The notes under the pieces are model-generated. The model saw only the letters and a list, made by a program, of their open reading frames with translations. It was not told where the DNA came from and ran no database searches. From a virus, in IMG/VR virus record IMGVR_UViG_3300027973_000210, positions 1-25,130 of that record: 25,130 nt of DNA; one strand, written 5' to 3'. This document shows positions 17,063 through 24,157 of the stretch, piece after piece. The translations under genes and the position numbers were made by a program. How positions within the stretch are numbered: position 1 is the stretch's first letter; every line of letters begins with the position of its first letter.

Positions 17063-18971
17063 ATATGGTAAAAGGAACAAAAGTAGAGACTACCCTCTTC
17101 TCTTCATTAACTTCTAGAGAATCAAAATAAACCTTGGCCCACCAATTTAAAAGAACCAATGATGAATAAAGATCTTTTCTTGGTCTATTTGGACCTCTTT
17201 GCTTTCTCATATGCAATGGCAAATCAAATGATTGGGTTCCTTGTGGATTTGTTGTAACCTCAATGTTTGATGTTTGAATTTTTGTTAATTCAATATTCTG
17301 CTTACAATAGTCAATTAAATCAACCTTACAGGCGTCATCGTTAGACGCTCTATATTCTGGCTCCCACTTCAAGTCTTTAATTGGAACATCCGCCCTGCTT
17401 TGTTCTTCAAAATGCTTGTCTCCCAAGAATGCTCCAGAAGCAAAAATGATTCTTTTATGATCGATACTTGCTTGTAGCATTTCGTTTGCAATTCTAATCC
17501 AAGAAGAGGAGGGATTTCTTAAAAAACAAATCTTATTCTCAGAGTGATTTATTGAACCTTTCATCCTTAATAAATCAGCATGATAATCTTCTGATTTATC
17601 AAAGTCTCCTTCAACATATTTAATTTCAATTTTTGAATTTTTAAATAATTCACTTTCGTTGCATGAACTGATAAATTGCAATCCTCCGTTTCTATCCCCC
17701 ACTATTCCAACAACGTTAAAATGAGTATAAAGATAATGAAAATATGTCATATATGTTTTCAACTGTTGACCAGTAAGAGCGAATGAATGAACTATTGCTA
17801 CTTTATTTTCTGATTTCAATAATTTGCCTACATGCATACTGAAAAAGTCAGCTTCCTCACTTTCAGACCAAGAAGGGTCAAAGGCCAATATATATTCGTC
17901 CGTAGGGCTTCCAATAATTTCTACGGCAGGAAAGTCTCCTTCAGCAACCGTGCATTGCATCATTCGACTCATCTTAAAGTAGGAGTCTCCCTCGTCTCCG
18001 AATTGTGCGCCAAACTCTCTATCAAACTGAGCCTTACTCATTGTGGCTTTTGCTTGATTTAAAAGATTTTGATCGTAAAGTTCTGGAGGAGCTAAATCAT
18101 AAGATAACTGAAAAACAGATCTATAAGCAGAGGATGACCCAAGCTCTTCTCCAGTATTATGCTTTTGAGAATCGTGTTGACCTAAAATAAGATCAATAAA
18201 CTGCTTATAAAGTTTATACATGTATTCGAATTTAAAAGAGGGGGAAGAGAGTAGAATCAACTTATTATTTGGCCAAGCAAATCTTTCCTCTTCTGTCATT
18301 TTACCTTGAGAAATAAGCCTTGCCTCAAGATCCCTCAGTTCTTTTCTTTCTGTTGGATTTTCAATAACACCCAAGAACGGCATGATAACTTCGTTAAAGA
18401 TCTTCTCTGGCATTGTTAAAAACTCATCAATAACAATTCTATTAAATCTAAAACCACGAAGCCTTTCTCCGTTAGCGAGAGGTAGAGCAATTGCCCTGCT
18501 TCTTCCAATTTTTAAAGTCCACTGATCGGTTCCCTTTTGGATCAAGTTTTTTGAACAGATACAGTCCATTGCTAATTTTGAAGCAGGTTTTGCAAGAATG
18601 TCTTCGATTTTGGTAAAAATCATTTTAGACTGTCTAAATGTTCCAGCCAAAACCCCAATGTTACATCCTTGATTAAACATCAACTCTAAAATCAAATAAA
18701 TGGCAGTTGAAAATGTTTTAGACATACCACGCGCCAAAACGTGCATTGTATAATCTGAAACGAATAGAGCTTTAATTAAAATAGCTTGAAAAGGAAAAAG
18801 CTTAATCCCAAGAAAGAACTCTGTTGCAAACGTTATATTGTTTCTCAAAAAACGATACAGCAATACAGAAGCCTCGTCTTGTTCAAGCCAGCCTTCCTTT
18901 TCTAAAATTTCTGAATTAACAACCCCTGCTGAATAATCCAATCTTTTTCCTTGTTTACCTTTATCCCACAT
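17061..18971 (-). CDS. terL: Terminase large subunit
   Basis: A 636-residue packaging motor protein. The N-terminal ATPase has a Gln motif (PFQ, 60-62), a Walker A ARGMSKT at 80-86, a Walker B IVIDE at 179-183 and a coupling motif LLSSPS near 240-245. The C-terminal RNase H-like nuclease shows the acidic triad in ILAFDPSW (D365), VGIVGDRNGG (D426) and SNDDACKVDL (D545/D546). Family knowledge: it cuts concatemeric DNA and pumps it through the portal. The usual Gly before the Walker Lys is Ser here, a variant seen in some terminases. The start overlaps the end of the upstream nuclease gene by 11 bases, so the two are translationally linked. Confidence 0.95.
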   Translation of the reverse strand: MWDKGKQGKRLDYSAGVVNSEILEKEGWLEQDEASVLLYRFLRNNITFATEFFLGIKLFPFQAILIKALFVSDYTMHVLARGMSKTFSTAIYLILELMFNQGCNIGVLAGTFRQSKMIFTKIEDILAKPASKLAMDCICSKNLIQKGTDQWTLKIGRSRAIALPLANGERLRGFRFNRIVIDEFLTMPEKIFNEVIMPFLGVIENPTERKELRDLEARLISQGKMTEEERFAWPNNKLILLSSPSFKFEYMYKLYKQFIDLILGQHDSQKHNTGEELGSSSAYRSVFQLSYDLAPPELYDQNLLNQAKATMSKAQFDREFGAQFGDEGDSYFKMSRMMQCTVAEGDFPAVEIIGSPTDEYILAFDPSWSESEEADFFSMHVGKLLKSENKVAIVHSFALTGQQLKTYMTYFHYLYTHFNVVGIVGDRNGGLQFISSCNESELFKNSKIEIKYVEGDFDKSEDYHADLLRMKGSINHSENKICFLRNPSSSWIRIANEMLQASIDHKRIIFASGAFLGDKHFEEQSRADVPIKDLKWEPEYRASNDDACKVDLIDYCKQNIELTKIQTSNIEVTTNPQGTQSFDLPLHMRKQRGPNRPRKDLYSSLVLLNWWAKVYFDSLEVNEEKRVVSTFVPFTI

Positions 18972-19887
18972 ATTTTTTATCTAAGTAAAATTGTAAATCG
19001 CACCTATGCATTTGCTTTCCAAAATAAAGAATTCTTTGAGTTATATCCTTTGCATCTTCTTTGTCTTTACAGAATACAAATTGTATTGTTTCTGGATAGG
19101 TTAAACAAAGTTTTCTAACATTAGAAAAAGCAAAAGACAAATTGGTTTGATATTTGAATTGAAGATTTTGACGAATAATTTCTGCAAAAGTTCCTTCGAC
19201 AACAACAAACAAAAAGCTATTAAAACTCTTTGTTCTTTCGACCTCCTTTTTAAATCTTTCAAAACCAACTCCAAAGGTTCCCTTAAAATCATTTATAGAC
19301 TTTCTATCTATAAAGGTAGAACTATAAAAATCTCCACCAGCACAATAGTCTCCACAATCAAGCTTGTTGATTAATTGATTTTTAAAATCAAAAGGCTTTT
19401 GTTCGCGAGTGTCTACATGAATCTCTATTTTGTCTAAGTCTTCTTTAGAAACATCCCAAAAACCTTCTGGCAGAGGTTGGTTATAAAAGTATTCAACTTT
19501 TAGTTCTTTTGCTAGATTTTCTGCTGATTCAAAGAATCTTTCACAAGTAATTAGTCCAGCCCTTTTCTTGGTAATGAAATAATTTTGAGAAGGTAAGAAG
19601 GAAAACTTATATCTTTCTTTATCGGCCTTCAATTCATGAAGAATAACCTCCTTGCCTTCTTTTGTTGAGCATCCTTTTAAAAACTTATTTCTATTGACTA
19701 ATGAATTAAAACATTCCCCCTTATATTGTTGAGGGTTATTAAAATCAATCAAAGATCCATCAAGTCTATCTCTATTTGGAAAATTTCTTTGGTAATATGT
19801 AGCAATGCCCCCATGTTTATTTACATGGATATGTAAGCCAGCTTCTTTTGTAAAAGATGCTCCACATTCTGCACATTTATAATTCAT
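18961..19887 (-). CDS. C2H2 zinc finger fused to ERCC4/XPF-type nuclease
   Basis: A 308-residue protein. Residues 5-25 form a classic C2H2 finger (C5-x2-C8-x12-H21-x3-H25). From residue 155 on, the ERCC4 nuclease pattern is clear: VDTREQKP (158-165), GD at 179-180, IDRKSIND (193-200, in place of the usual ERKxxxD) and downstream basic helix FERFKKEVER. Family knowledge: XPF-like nucleases cut branched or flap DNA. The gene overlaps its neighbours on both sides (4 bases upstream, 11 with the terminase), so it probably acts in packaging, for instance on replication branches before or during cutting. This place is held by HNH endonucleases in many HK97-type phages. Function in packaging is inference. 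Confidence 0.85.
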   Translation of the reverse strand: MNYKCAECGASFTKEAGLHIHVNKHGGIATYYQRNFPNRDRLDGSLIDFNNPQQYKGECFNSLVNRNKFLKGCSTKEGKEVILHELKADKERYKFSFLPSQNYFITKKRAGLITCERFFESAENLAKELKVEYFYNQPLPEGFWDVSKEDLDKIEIHVDTREQKPFDFKNQLINKLDCGDYCAGGDFYSSTFIDRKSINDFKGTFGVGFERFKKEVERTKSFNSFLFVVVEGTFAEIIRQNLQFKYQTNLSFAFSNVRKLCLTYPETIQFVFCKDKEDAKDITQRILYFGKQMHRCDLQFYLDKKYVG

Positions 19888-20945
19888 AGAATTTCATATC
19901 TACTAATACCAAAGACTCTACCCTTTAATTCATCAACCGATTCAAGCCTATCTATTTCTTCTGCAACAAGCCTGTTTTGCATTTCGGCCATCATTACCAT
20001 CTTCTTTCTGTCTTCGTAACTTTGAAAGACTTCAACAATAGAAAGAAAATTGATAGTAGCATCTCCCTTCTTTTCTAATCTTTTGGCCCGATCTCCGTTT
20101 AATTTATTAATCAAGGAATCGATTCTTTTCTCACACTTATCTAGTTCATCAGATGTTGCCTTGAGATGCTCTGTTAATCTCATAGTAAGATCTTCTGCTG
20201 AAAGTTCTTCACTCTCAAGCATGTTATTAAATTGATCTAATCTCTTTTGGATTTTTGCTTTTCTTACATAATTGGAACAAACCATCATGTAAAGATTCAA
20301 CTCATCTGTAGTTAAATCGTCTTTACTCCAAACAGAACGAACAAATTCTGATTCAAACAATTCCCGATCTCCCTGCGTTTTGTAAGAATTAATTTCAGAA
20401 TCGAGCTTATAGCTTCTATAATATTTAAGAAGGGATTCTATGCATTTTTTTGTTTTCATAGTAATCTGCTTGGGATCTTCTGAAATATTTTCACCTGTCC
20501 ATTTATTAATCCTTCTTATTGCAGAAAGCATAGATTTTGGGCTATGCCATTTTGCGTCAACAGAAAGTTCCGTTTCGTCTACAATATCATTCCTATTCTT
20601 ATAAAGGAATTCTTGAACAGCCCTGTGTTCTGCCGATAAAGGTTTTATACTGTCATCGCTTAAAACAAGCTTTGCTATCTCAAAAGCTGTCATAGATGAG
20701 TTGATTCTATCCCCCATCATGAACTGAAGTTGCTGATCCGTAAAATTAACAAACTTCTTTTTTTCACTCTTTGTTGTATTATACTGTCTACCCTGTTCAG
20801 CAAGGAAAGATCTTATAGCCCTTCCTTCTTTACTTCTTCCATCCAAGGCTTCGTCATCAAAAACAATTTGTGTTATGACATTAAGATCTGGCGTAATCTT
20901 AAATTGATCCAAGATTTTTTGTTTCTGTTCCTGAGATAGTTTCAT
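19884..20945 (-). CDS. Putative terminase small subunit or DNA-binding packaging protein
   Basis: A 353-residue, highly helical, charged protein. The first 130 residues hold two short repeated helical segments, each with a 'DD + L + S/GRS/EGRA + FL' character (DDEALDGRSKEGRAIRSFL near 30-49 and DDSIKPLSAEHRAVQEFLY near 96-114), suggesting a duplicated DNA-binding helical unit. The C-terminal part (about 230-330) is a long coiled coil. It lies next to the nuclease and large terminase in an overlapping operon, where a small terminase would be expected. No family was recognised, and it is larger than most small terminases. Confidence 0.5.
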   Translation of the reverse strand: MKLSQEQKQKILDQFKITPDLNVITQIVFDDEALDGRSKEGRAIRSFLAEQGRQYNTTKSEKKKFVNFTDQQLQFMMGDRINSSMTAFEIAKLVLSDDSIKPLSAEHRAVQEFLYKNRNDIVDETELSVDAKWHSPKSMLSAIRRINKWTGENISEDPKQITMKTKKCIESLLKYYRSYKLDSEINSYKTQGDRELFESEFVRSVWSKDDLTTDELNLYMMVCSNYVRKAKIQKRLDQFNNMLESEELSAEDLTMRLTEHLKATSDELDKCEKRIDSLINKLNGDRAKRLEKKGDATINFLSIVEVFQSYEDRKKMVMMAEMQNRLVAEEIDRLESVDELKGRVFGISRYEIL

Positions 20946-21628
20946 TGAATTATATCGTTTTCCATGATAATCTTTTTGGCCAATTCATAGAATTTCTTTT
21001 TGATATTATTGATTTGTTTATAACGGCTGGATTTGCGTTCTGAAGTTGGATCTTTTTTAAACTTCATCTTCTTTGCTACATACTCCTCATCAAAACCTTC
21101 AATATATAAAAGCTTATACACCTCTCTATGTCTATCGTTAGATAACTCCTCAAGCATCTTTACATGGATCTCTTCAATCTTTACTTCATAATCGAGAAAG
21201 CTACCTTCTTTTAAATAGTTAACAAAATCATTATCATCAATGCTAACTGGAATTTTTACATCATAAGCATTCTTCTTTCCTTTCAACCATTTCAAATATA
21301 ATTTACAAGAAGAGTCTTGTTTTGAAGATTTGTTTTTTGAACAACCTTCTCCACCAATGTTAAATTCACATTTCAAGCAGGGCTTGGCAAAATTTGCGTA
21401 GTTGTTTCTGACTAAGTTATATATTTGATTTGAGATAACACTACTGCACCAAGGTTTGAAAGAACGGGTTTGGTCCCAAAGCTTCCATTTGTTAAAAATA
21501 TGAACTCTTATAATCTGACAAACATCATCGTAATCCATCCAAGCAATGGCGTCCAATTGCCACTTAACTCGATTACGTCTCAGTAAATCGTTAATTTCTT
21601 CAAACTTATCTTCAAATGTATAATTCAT
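20942..21628 (-). CDS. Sigma70-like transcription factor with cysteine insert
   Basis: A 228-residue protein. Residues about 30-75 resemble sigma region 2 (DYDDVCQIIRVHIFNKW, then WCSSVISNQIYNLVRNNY). Residues about 155-215 resemble region 4, with a helix-turn-helix-like VYKLLYIEGFDEEYVAKKM and a basic tail. Between them lies a C84-x2-C87-x8-C96-x11-C108 pattern, a probable zinc knuckle. Family knowledge: phage sigma factors switch host RNA polymerase to late promoters. Its place inside the packaging operon suits a late-gene regulator. It overlaps both neighbours by four bases. Sigma-like identity is fairly secure; the zinc site and late role are inferred. Which promoters it reads is unknown. 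Confidence 0.75.
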   Translation of the reverse strand: MNYTFEDKFEEINDLLRRNRVKWQLDAIAWMDYDDVCQIIRVHIFNKWKLWDQTRSFKPWCSSVISNQIYNLVRNNYANFAKPCLKCEFNIGGEGCSKNKSSKQDSSCKLYLKWLKGKKNAYDVKIPVSIDDNDFVNYLKEGSFLDYEVKIEEIHVKMLEELSNDRHREVYKLLYIEGFDEEYVAKKMKFKKDPTSERKSSRYKQINNIKKKFYELAKKIIMENDIIQ

Positions 21629-22017
21629 TCTCCAATAGTGGTTGAAGATTTAATTCTGCTGCATTCCTGTTGCATCTTGCGAATTATCTCTTCGCCACTT
21701 AAAGAGTCTTCTCCTCTCGCACCTTGTCTAGATGCCCTAGCAGATTCATGCGAGGGAGGAGTCAAATCCCCAATGGTCATCTTATAGTTCTTATCTACAT
21801 CGGCTTTAAAAATATTTTTGCGCTTCAAACTTTGCACATCAATATGCTCAACGGCGTCTTCGTCTTCGTCCTCGTCTTCCTCTTCGTAACGGGTTGAAGC
21901 CTTGGAAACAGCAGATGCTGCTCTATTAAATGGAGAACCACAGCTTGGGCAAAATTTTGGCTTTGATACACTAAACTCTGCTTTCCCTCCACATTTAATA
22001 CAATATTCGGTATTCAT
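21625..22017 (-). CDS. Zinc-ribbon protein with acidic middle
   Basis: A 130-residue protein that begins with a zinc ribbon (YCIKCGG and FCPSCGSPFNR, residues 5-32, two CxxC pairs). It then has an almost pure Glu/Asp run (about 46-54) and a polar C-terminal half (KADVDKNYKMTIGDLTPPSH and then Ser/Arg/Glu-rich). It is the first gene of the overlapping packaging operon and shares a four-base overlap with the sigma-like gene. It could recruit or modulate host RNA polymerase or act as an adaptor for the sigma-like protein; that is inference from adjacency and domain type. Confidence 0.75.
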   Translation of the reverse strand: MNTEYCIKCGGKAEFSVSKPKFCPSCGSPFNRAASAVSKASTRYEEEDEDEDEDAVEHIDVQSLKRKNIFKADVDKNYKMTIGDLTPPSHESARASRQGARGEDSLSGEEIIRKMQQECSRIKSSTTIGE

Positions 22018-22069
22018 GATTAATAAAGTTTTTACTACTAATTATAGTAATAAATGCTTTAAAAATCAA
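22015..22069 (-). promoter_or_regulatory. Promoter of the packaging-head operon
   Basis: On the minus strand: TTGATT at 22069-22064, a 17-nt spacer and a perfect TATAAT at 22046-22041. The -35 overlaps the stop of the PhoH-like gene. The leader would be about 17 nt without a Shine-Dalgarno. The -35 matches that of the promoter near 6941. Confidence 0.7.
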
Positions 22070-22749
22070 TTATTAATATTCTCTATCTTCTCCAAGATGT
22101 AGGCGACAACAGGATCTCTCATGATGTCTTCCTTCTCAAAACGAAGACTATGAATTCCGTGAGAACTCGCCTCTTCTGTTTGAAAGGTCTTACATATTTT
22201 AGAAAATCCTGTATTTCTGATATCGCTTTGGAATTCATCGCCGCATATAAATATTTTTGTGTTGGAATTGATTCTAGTAAGAATCGTTGTTAATTCTTGA
22301 ATTGTGGCATTTTGCATTTCATCTGCTATGACAATTTGATTTTTCCAATCCTGCCCACGAATAAAGTTAATAGGCGCGGCATTAAGGGCTTTGTTGTCTA
22401 CAAGAAGGGAGGTCTCCTTCTCATTAAGAATTTCCCCAATTTTATCAACAAGGGGTCTCATGTATGGATCGAACTTCTCATCAAGAGAACCTTTAAGGAA
22501 CCCTAAGCTTTTTTGGGAGGATTCAACTACCGTTCTTAAGTAGTTTATCTTGATGTTTTTAGAATCTTCGTTAAAAAGATGAAGGGCGGCATATACTGCT
22601 AAAAAGGTTTTTGATGTTCCCGCTGGTCCACTAAGGAAAACTATTTTTGTTTCCCTTTGGGTCATTATTTTAAAGAATTGTTGTTGTTTGGGGGTCAGTT
22701 CGATGTTGCCCAAGAGCAACCCTGTCTTAAAGTTCTTTTTACTTGACAT
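22066..22749 (-). CDS. phoH: PhoH-like P-loop ATPase
   Basis: A 227-residue PhoH-family protein from ATG 22749 (a GTG one codon upstream is possible). Residues 20-30 carry the TPKQQQFF-type start of the family, Walker A GPAGTSKT lies at 41-48, Walker B IVIADEMQN at 139-147, and a sensor-like ICGDEFQSD at 168-176. Family knowledge: PhoH proteins are common in tailed phages, related to the helicase core of RecD-like enzymes; their phage role is unsettled (RNA metabolism or phosphate response have been suggested). It is read towards the packaging operon and has a divergent neighbour at 22844. A TAAATT box lies 6 nt before the ATG, the same distance as in the small-gene promoters. Confidence 0.93.
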   Translation of the reverse strand: MSSKKNFKTGLLLGNIELTPKQQQFFKIMTQRETKIVFLSGPAGTSKTFLAVYAALHLFNEDSKNIKINYLRTVVESSQKSLGFLKGSLDEKFDPYMRPLVDKIGEILNEKETSLLVDNKALNAAPINFIRGQDWKNQIVIADEMQNATIQELTTILTRINSNTKIFICGDEFQSDIRNTGFSKICKTFQTEEASSHGIHSLRFEKEDIMRDPVVAYILEKIENINN

Positions 22750-22843
22750 CACGGTAATTTACACTATATCTTTTTGGAAAAGAAGGAAGGTTATTGTTTT
22801 ATTTTTGTGCCGAAATCGTTATAATTAATGTATAGGAACTATT
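22750..22843. promoter_or_regulatory. Divergent promoter region where the coding strand flips
   Basis: The gap lies between the minus-strand PhoH-like gene and the first plus-strand gene. For the plus strand there is a TATAAT at 22820-22825 (a poor -35, TTGTTT, at 19 nt) and an AGGA Shine-Dalgarno-like site at 22834-22837, 6 nt before the ATG. For the minus strand a TAAATT box lies 6 nt before the PhoH ATG. Confidence 0.45.
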
Positions 22844-23044
22844 ATGACCTTTCTTTATCAGATAAAAGACTACCCAACGGGCTTTTTTCAAGTCATAACG
22901 CCAGAGAGCGATATAACTGGAGAAATCATTCATATAAATAAAGAAGGCCAAGTTCGATTCATCGGCGCAGATCGCGATTCTTGCGACTATCTTACCTATA
23001 AGGATACGCTTACCGACTTCTCTGAATTCCATAGAATAGAATAA
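22844..23044 (+). CDS. Hypothetical small acidic protein
   Basis: A 66-residue protein, the first gene of the plus-strand region. It looks like a compact beta-rich fold (YQIKDYPTGFFQVITPESD, then GEIIHINKEGQVRFIG) with an acidic helical end. Unlike the genes that follow, it has a conventional leader: TATAAT at 22820 and an AGGA site 6 nt before the ATG. No family was recognised. Plus-strand coding is preferred over the overlapping minus-strand frame because of the ribosome-binding site and the matching transcription unit. Confidence 0.65.
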   Translation: MTFLYQIKDYPTGFFQVITPESDITGEIIHINKEGQVRFIGADRDSCDYLTYKDTLTDFSEFHRIE

Positions 23045-23248
23045 AGATAGGGTTGCTTATAGATAGTATGATATAGAATAATATGAAAAGCCAAAAAATG
23101 GTGAAATTGGTAGTGTGAACCACCCCCCCCCACTTTTTCGGTTTAGATCACCCCAACTCGATTTTAATTAACCCCACCCCCTTTGGGTGTTCAAGTGAAC
23201 AGGACGCAATCGCGGTTGGCTTGGTCAAAAGAAAATGCACAAAAGGAT
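23045..23248. other. Intergenic region with C-runs and a TGTTC box
   Basis: About 200 bp without a convincing gene. It holds a run of nine C (23123-23131), further CCCC tracts to 23181 (G-runs on the minus strand), and the palindrome at 23188-23201 upstream of the first short-gene promoter. The AT-rich start has a weak promoter-like stretch near 23053-23079. Confidence 0.55.
23188..23201. promoter_or_regulatory. TGTTC-N4-GAACA palindrome, copy 1
   Basis: TGTTCAAGTGAACA followed after 3 nt by CGCAATCGCG. It is centred about 88 nt before the predicted start of the 23282 gene. It matches the LexA-box form I remember for Verrucomicrobia; a phage repressor site is equally possible. Confidence 0.6.
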
Positions 23249-23281
23249 TTGCGTATCACGTTGGGTGTGGTATACTAGGAC
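23249..23281 (+). promoter_or_regulatory. Promoter P1, leaderless type
   Basis: TTGCGT at 23249-23254, a 16-nt spacer, TATACT at 23271-23276, then 5 nt (AGGAC) to the ATG at 23282. The predicted transcription start falls at the start codon. Confidence 0.75.
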
Positions 23282-23440
23282 ATGAAAGAAAACAACCAAC
23301 TCCAGAAACTGAAAGACGAATTGAAAAAGCTTGATACCTATATCGGCTACATGGAAGATTGCCAAGGTTTCTGTGAAAGAAAATACAAGGAACAGTTTTG
23401 GGATCTTAAGAAAAAGATTGAAGAAACAATTGGAAAATAA
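23282..23440 (+). CDS. Small charged helical protein
   Basis: A 52-residue protein (MKENNQLQKLKDELKKLDTY, then a segment with two Cys, then a Lys/Glu-rich end). It reads as a short amphipathic helix pair, possibly a coiled coil. It has its own promoter P1 and starts with the MKEN-type beginning shared by the other cassette genes. No terminator hairpin is seen after it, unlike several later units. Function unknown; size and context resemble early host-takeover proteins, which is inference. Confidence 0.72.
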   Translation: MKENNQLQKLKDELKKLDTYIGYMEDCQGFCERKYKEQFWDLKKKIEETIGK

Positions 23441-23464
23441 TCGAAAGAAAAAGAGAAAAAGGAT

Positions 23465-23497
23465 TTGCGTATCACCTAATCTGTAGTAAATTAAAAC
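23465..23497 (+). promoter_or_regulatory. Promoter P2, leaderless type
   Basis: TTGCGT at 23465-23470, a 16-nt spacer, TAAATT at 23487-23492, then 5 nt to the ATG at 23498. Confidence 0.65.
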
Positions 23498-23710
23498 ATG
23501 AAAAAGAACCTTCAACTTGGACAGATTGAAACCTTCGCACCTTCCACCCGCACCCTTCCCCGCACGGGTGAGGTTGTCAATACCTTCAAACAAGTTCCTA
23601 ATGGAACGGAGGGAGAGGGCGTCAAGCTTTATCAATGGATCATGAACTCTCTCACTGGAGAGTCTGTCATCCTTCTTCCCATCGAAAAGGCGCAAGCTTT
23701 CATCGCCTAA
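23498..23710 (+). CDS. Hypothetical 70-residue protein
   Basis: A protein with a polar, Pro/Thr-rich N-terminal half (QIETFAPSTRTLPRTGEVV) and a hydrophobic-mixed C-terminal half (VKLYQWIMNSLTGESVILLP). It ends five bases before a strong terminator and starts 5 nt after a -10 box, so it is a self-contained transcription unit. Codons end in C more than in the structural genes. No family was recognised. Confidence 0.78.
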   Translation: MKKNLQLGQIETFAPSTRTLPRTGEVVNTFKQVPNGTEGEGVKLYQWIMNSLTGESVILLPIEKAQAFIA

Positions 23711-23714
23711 AGGG

Positions 23715-23740
23715 AAAGGGGAGGGGAAACCCTCCCCTTT
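23715..23740 (+). terminator. GAAA-loop terminator after the 23498 gene
   Basis: A perfect 11-bp stem (AAAGGGGAGGG with CCCTCCCCTTT) closing a GAAA loop. It is followed by an AT-rich stretch rather than a pure T-run, but the stem ends in TTT. Confidence 0.8.
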
Positions 23741-23758
23741 AAATAATCAAAAAAGAAT

Positions 23759-23792
23759 TTGCATCTTCTCCATTTTTCGCCTATAGTTAAGC
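23759..23792 (+). promoter_or_regulatory. Promoter P3, leaderless type
   Basis: TTGCAT at 23759-23764, a 17-nt spacer, TATAGT at 23782-23787, 5 nt to the ATG at 23793. Confidence 0.7.
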
Positions 23793-23885
23793 ATGAACGA
23801 AAAACTTCAATACACTCTCGCCTATAGCTTCTACATCATTGGCCTCATCTTTGCTACCATTGCAATGGTTGGAATCTTTTCTTAA
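23793..23885 (+). CDS. Thirty-residue single-membrane-segment peptide
   Basis: A very short gene found by its promoter (MNEKLQYTLAYSF, then a hydrophobic run IIGLIFATIAMVGIF). Residues about 9-29 are long enough to span a membrane. The peptide could act at the host inner membrane (superinfection, depolarisation, or a small toxin-like role), but nothing in the sequence decides this. It has no separate terminator; the next promoter begins within 20 bp. A start beyond the ATG is unlikely because the -10 box lies just upstream. Confidence 0.65.
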   Translation: MNEKLQYTLAYSFYIIGLIFATIAMVGIFS

Positions 23886-23900
23886 TCAACGAAAAAGAAT

Positions 23901-23933
23901 TTGCATCTTACCCTTTTACCCTTATCTTACTAC
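23901..23933 (+). promoter_or_regulatory. Promoter P4, leaderless type
   Basis: TTGCAT at 23901-23906, a 16-nt spacer, TATCTT at 23923-23928, 5 nt to the ATG at 23934. Confidence 0.65.
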
Positions 23934-24104
23934 ATGAAAGAACAAATCAAACAAGCAATCGAAGACAACAAGGAACTTTTCCTTCTCTTCAAAGGACAAG
24001 CGGTCATCCTTCTCAATACCGTAGGCGAGGACCACGTTTTGGTTTCCTTCGATGACGGTGATGAAAAAGTGATTCCCCTTGTTCAAATAGATGGGATCAT
24101 CTAA
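23934..24104 (+). CDS. Hypothetical 56-residue beta-rich protein
   Basis: Starts at ATG 23934 (MKEQIKQAIEDN). An in-frame TTG at 23901 lies inside the -35 box and is not the start. A short helix is followed by three strands (ELFLLFKGQAVILLN, HVLVSFDDGD, EKVIPLVQIDGII), resembling a small SH3-like or barrel fold. A strong terminator follows 8 bp after the stop. No family recognised. Confidence 0.75.
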   Translation: MKEQIKQAIEDNKELFLLFKGQAVILLNTVGEDHVLVSFDDGDEKVIPLVQIDGII

Positions 24105-24112
24105 CGAAAGAG

Positions 24113-24138
24113 AAAGGGGAAGCGAAAGCTTCCCCTTT
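24113..24138 (+). terminator. GAAA-loop terminator after the 23934 gene
   Basis: A perfect 11-bp stem (AAAGGGGAAGC with GCTTCCCCTTT) with a GAAA loop, then AT-rich DNA. Confidence 0.8.
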
Positions 24139-24157
24139 AAATAATCGAAAGAAACTC

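Noticed and set aside
23083-23118. An 11-codon frame (MKSQKMVKLVV) 5 nt after a TATAGA box.
   Set aside because: The possible -35 is only 13 nt from the -10 and the frame is too short to support as a gene; it may be a decayed cassette.
23225-23695. A long minus-strand frame opposite the first small plus-strand genes.
   Set aside because: It crosses two promoters and two genes with good starts on the plus strand; its hydrophobic, Phe/Leu-rich translation is what the antisense of Lys/Glu-rich coding gives.
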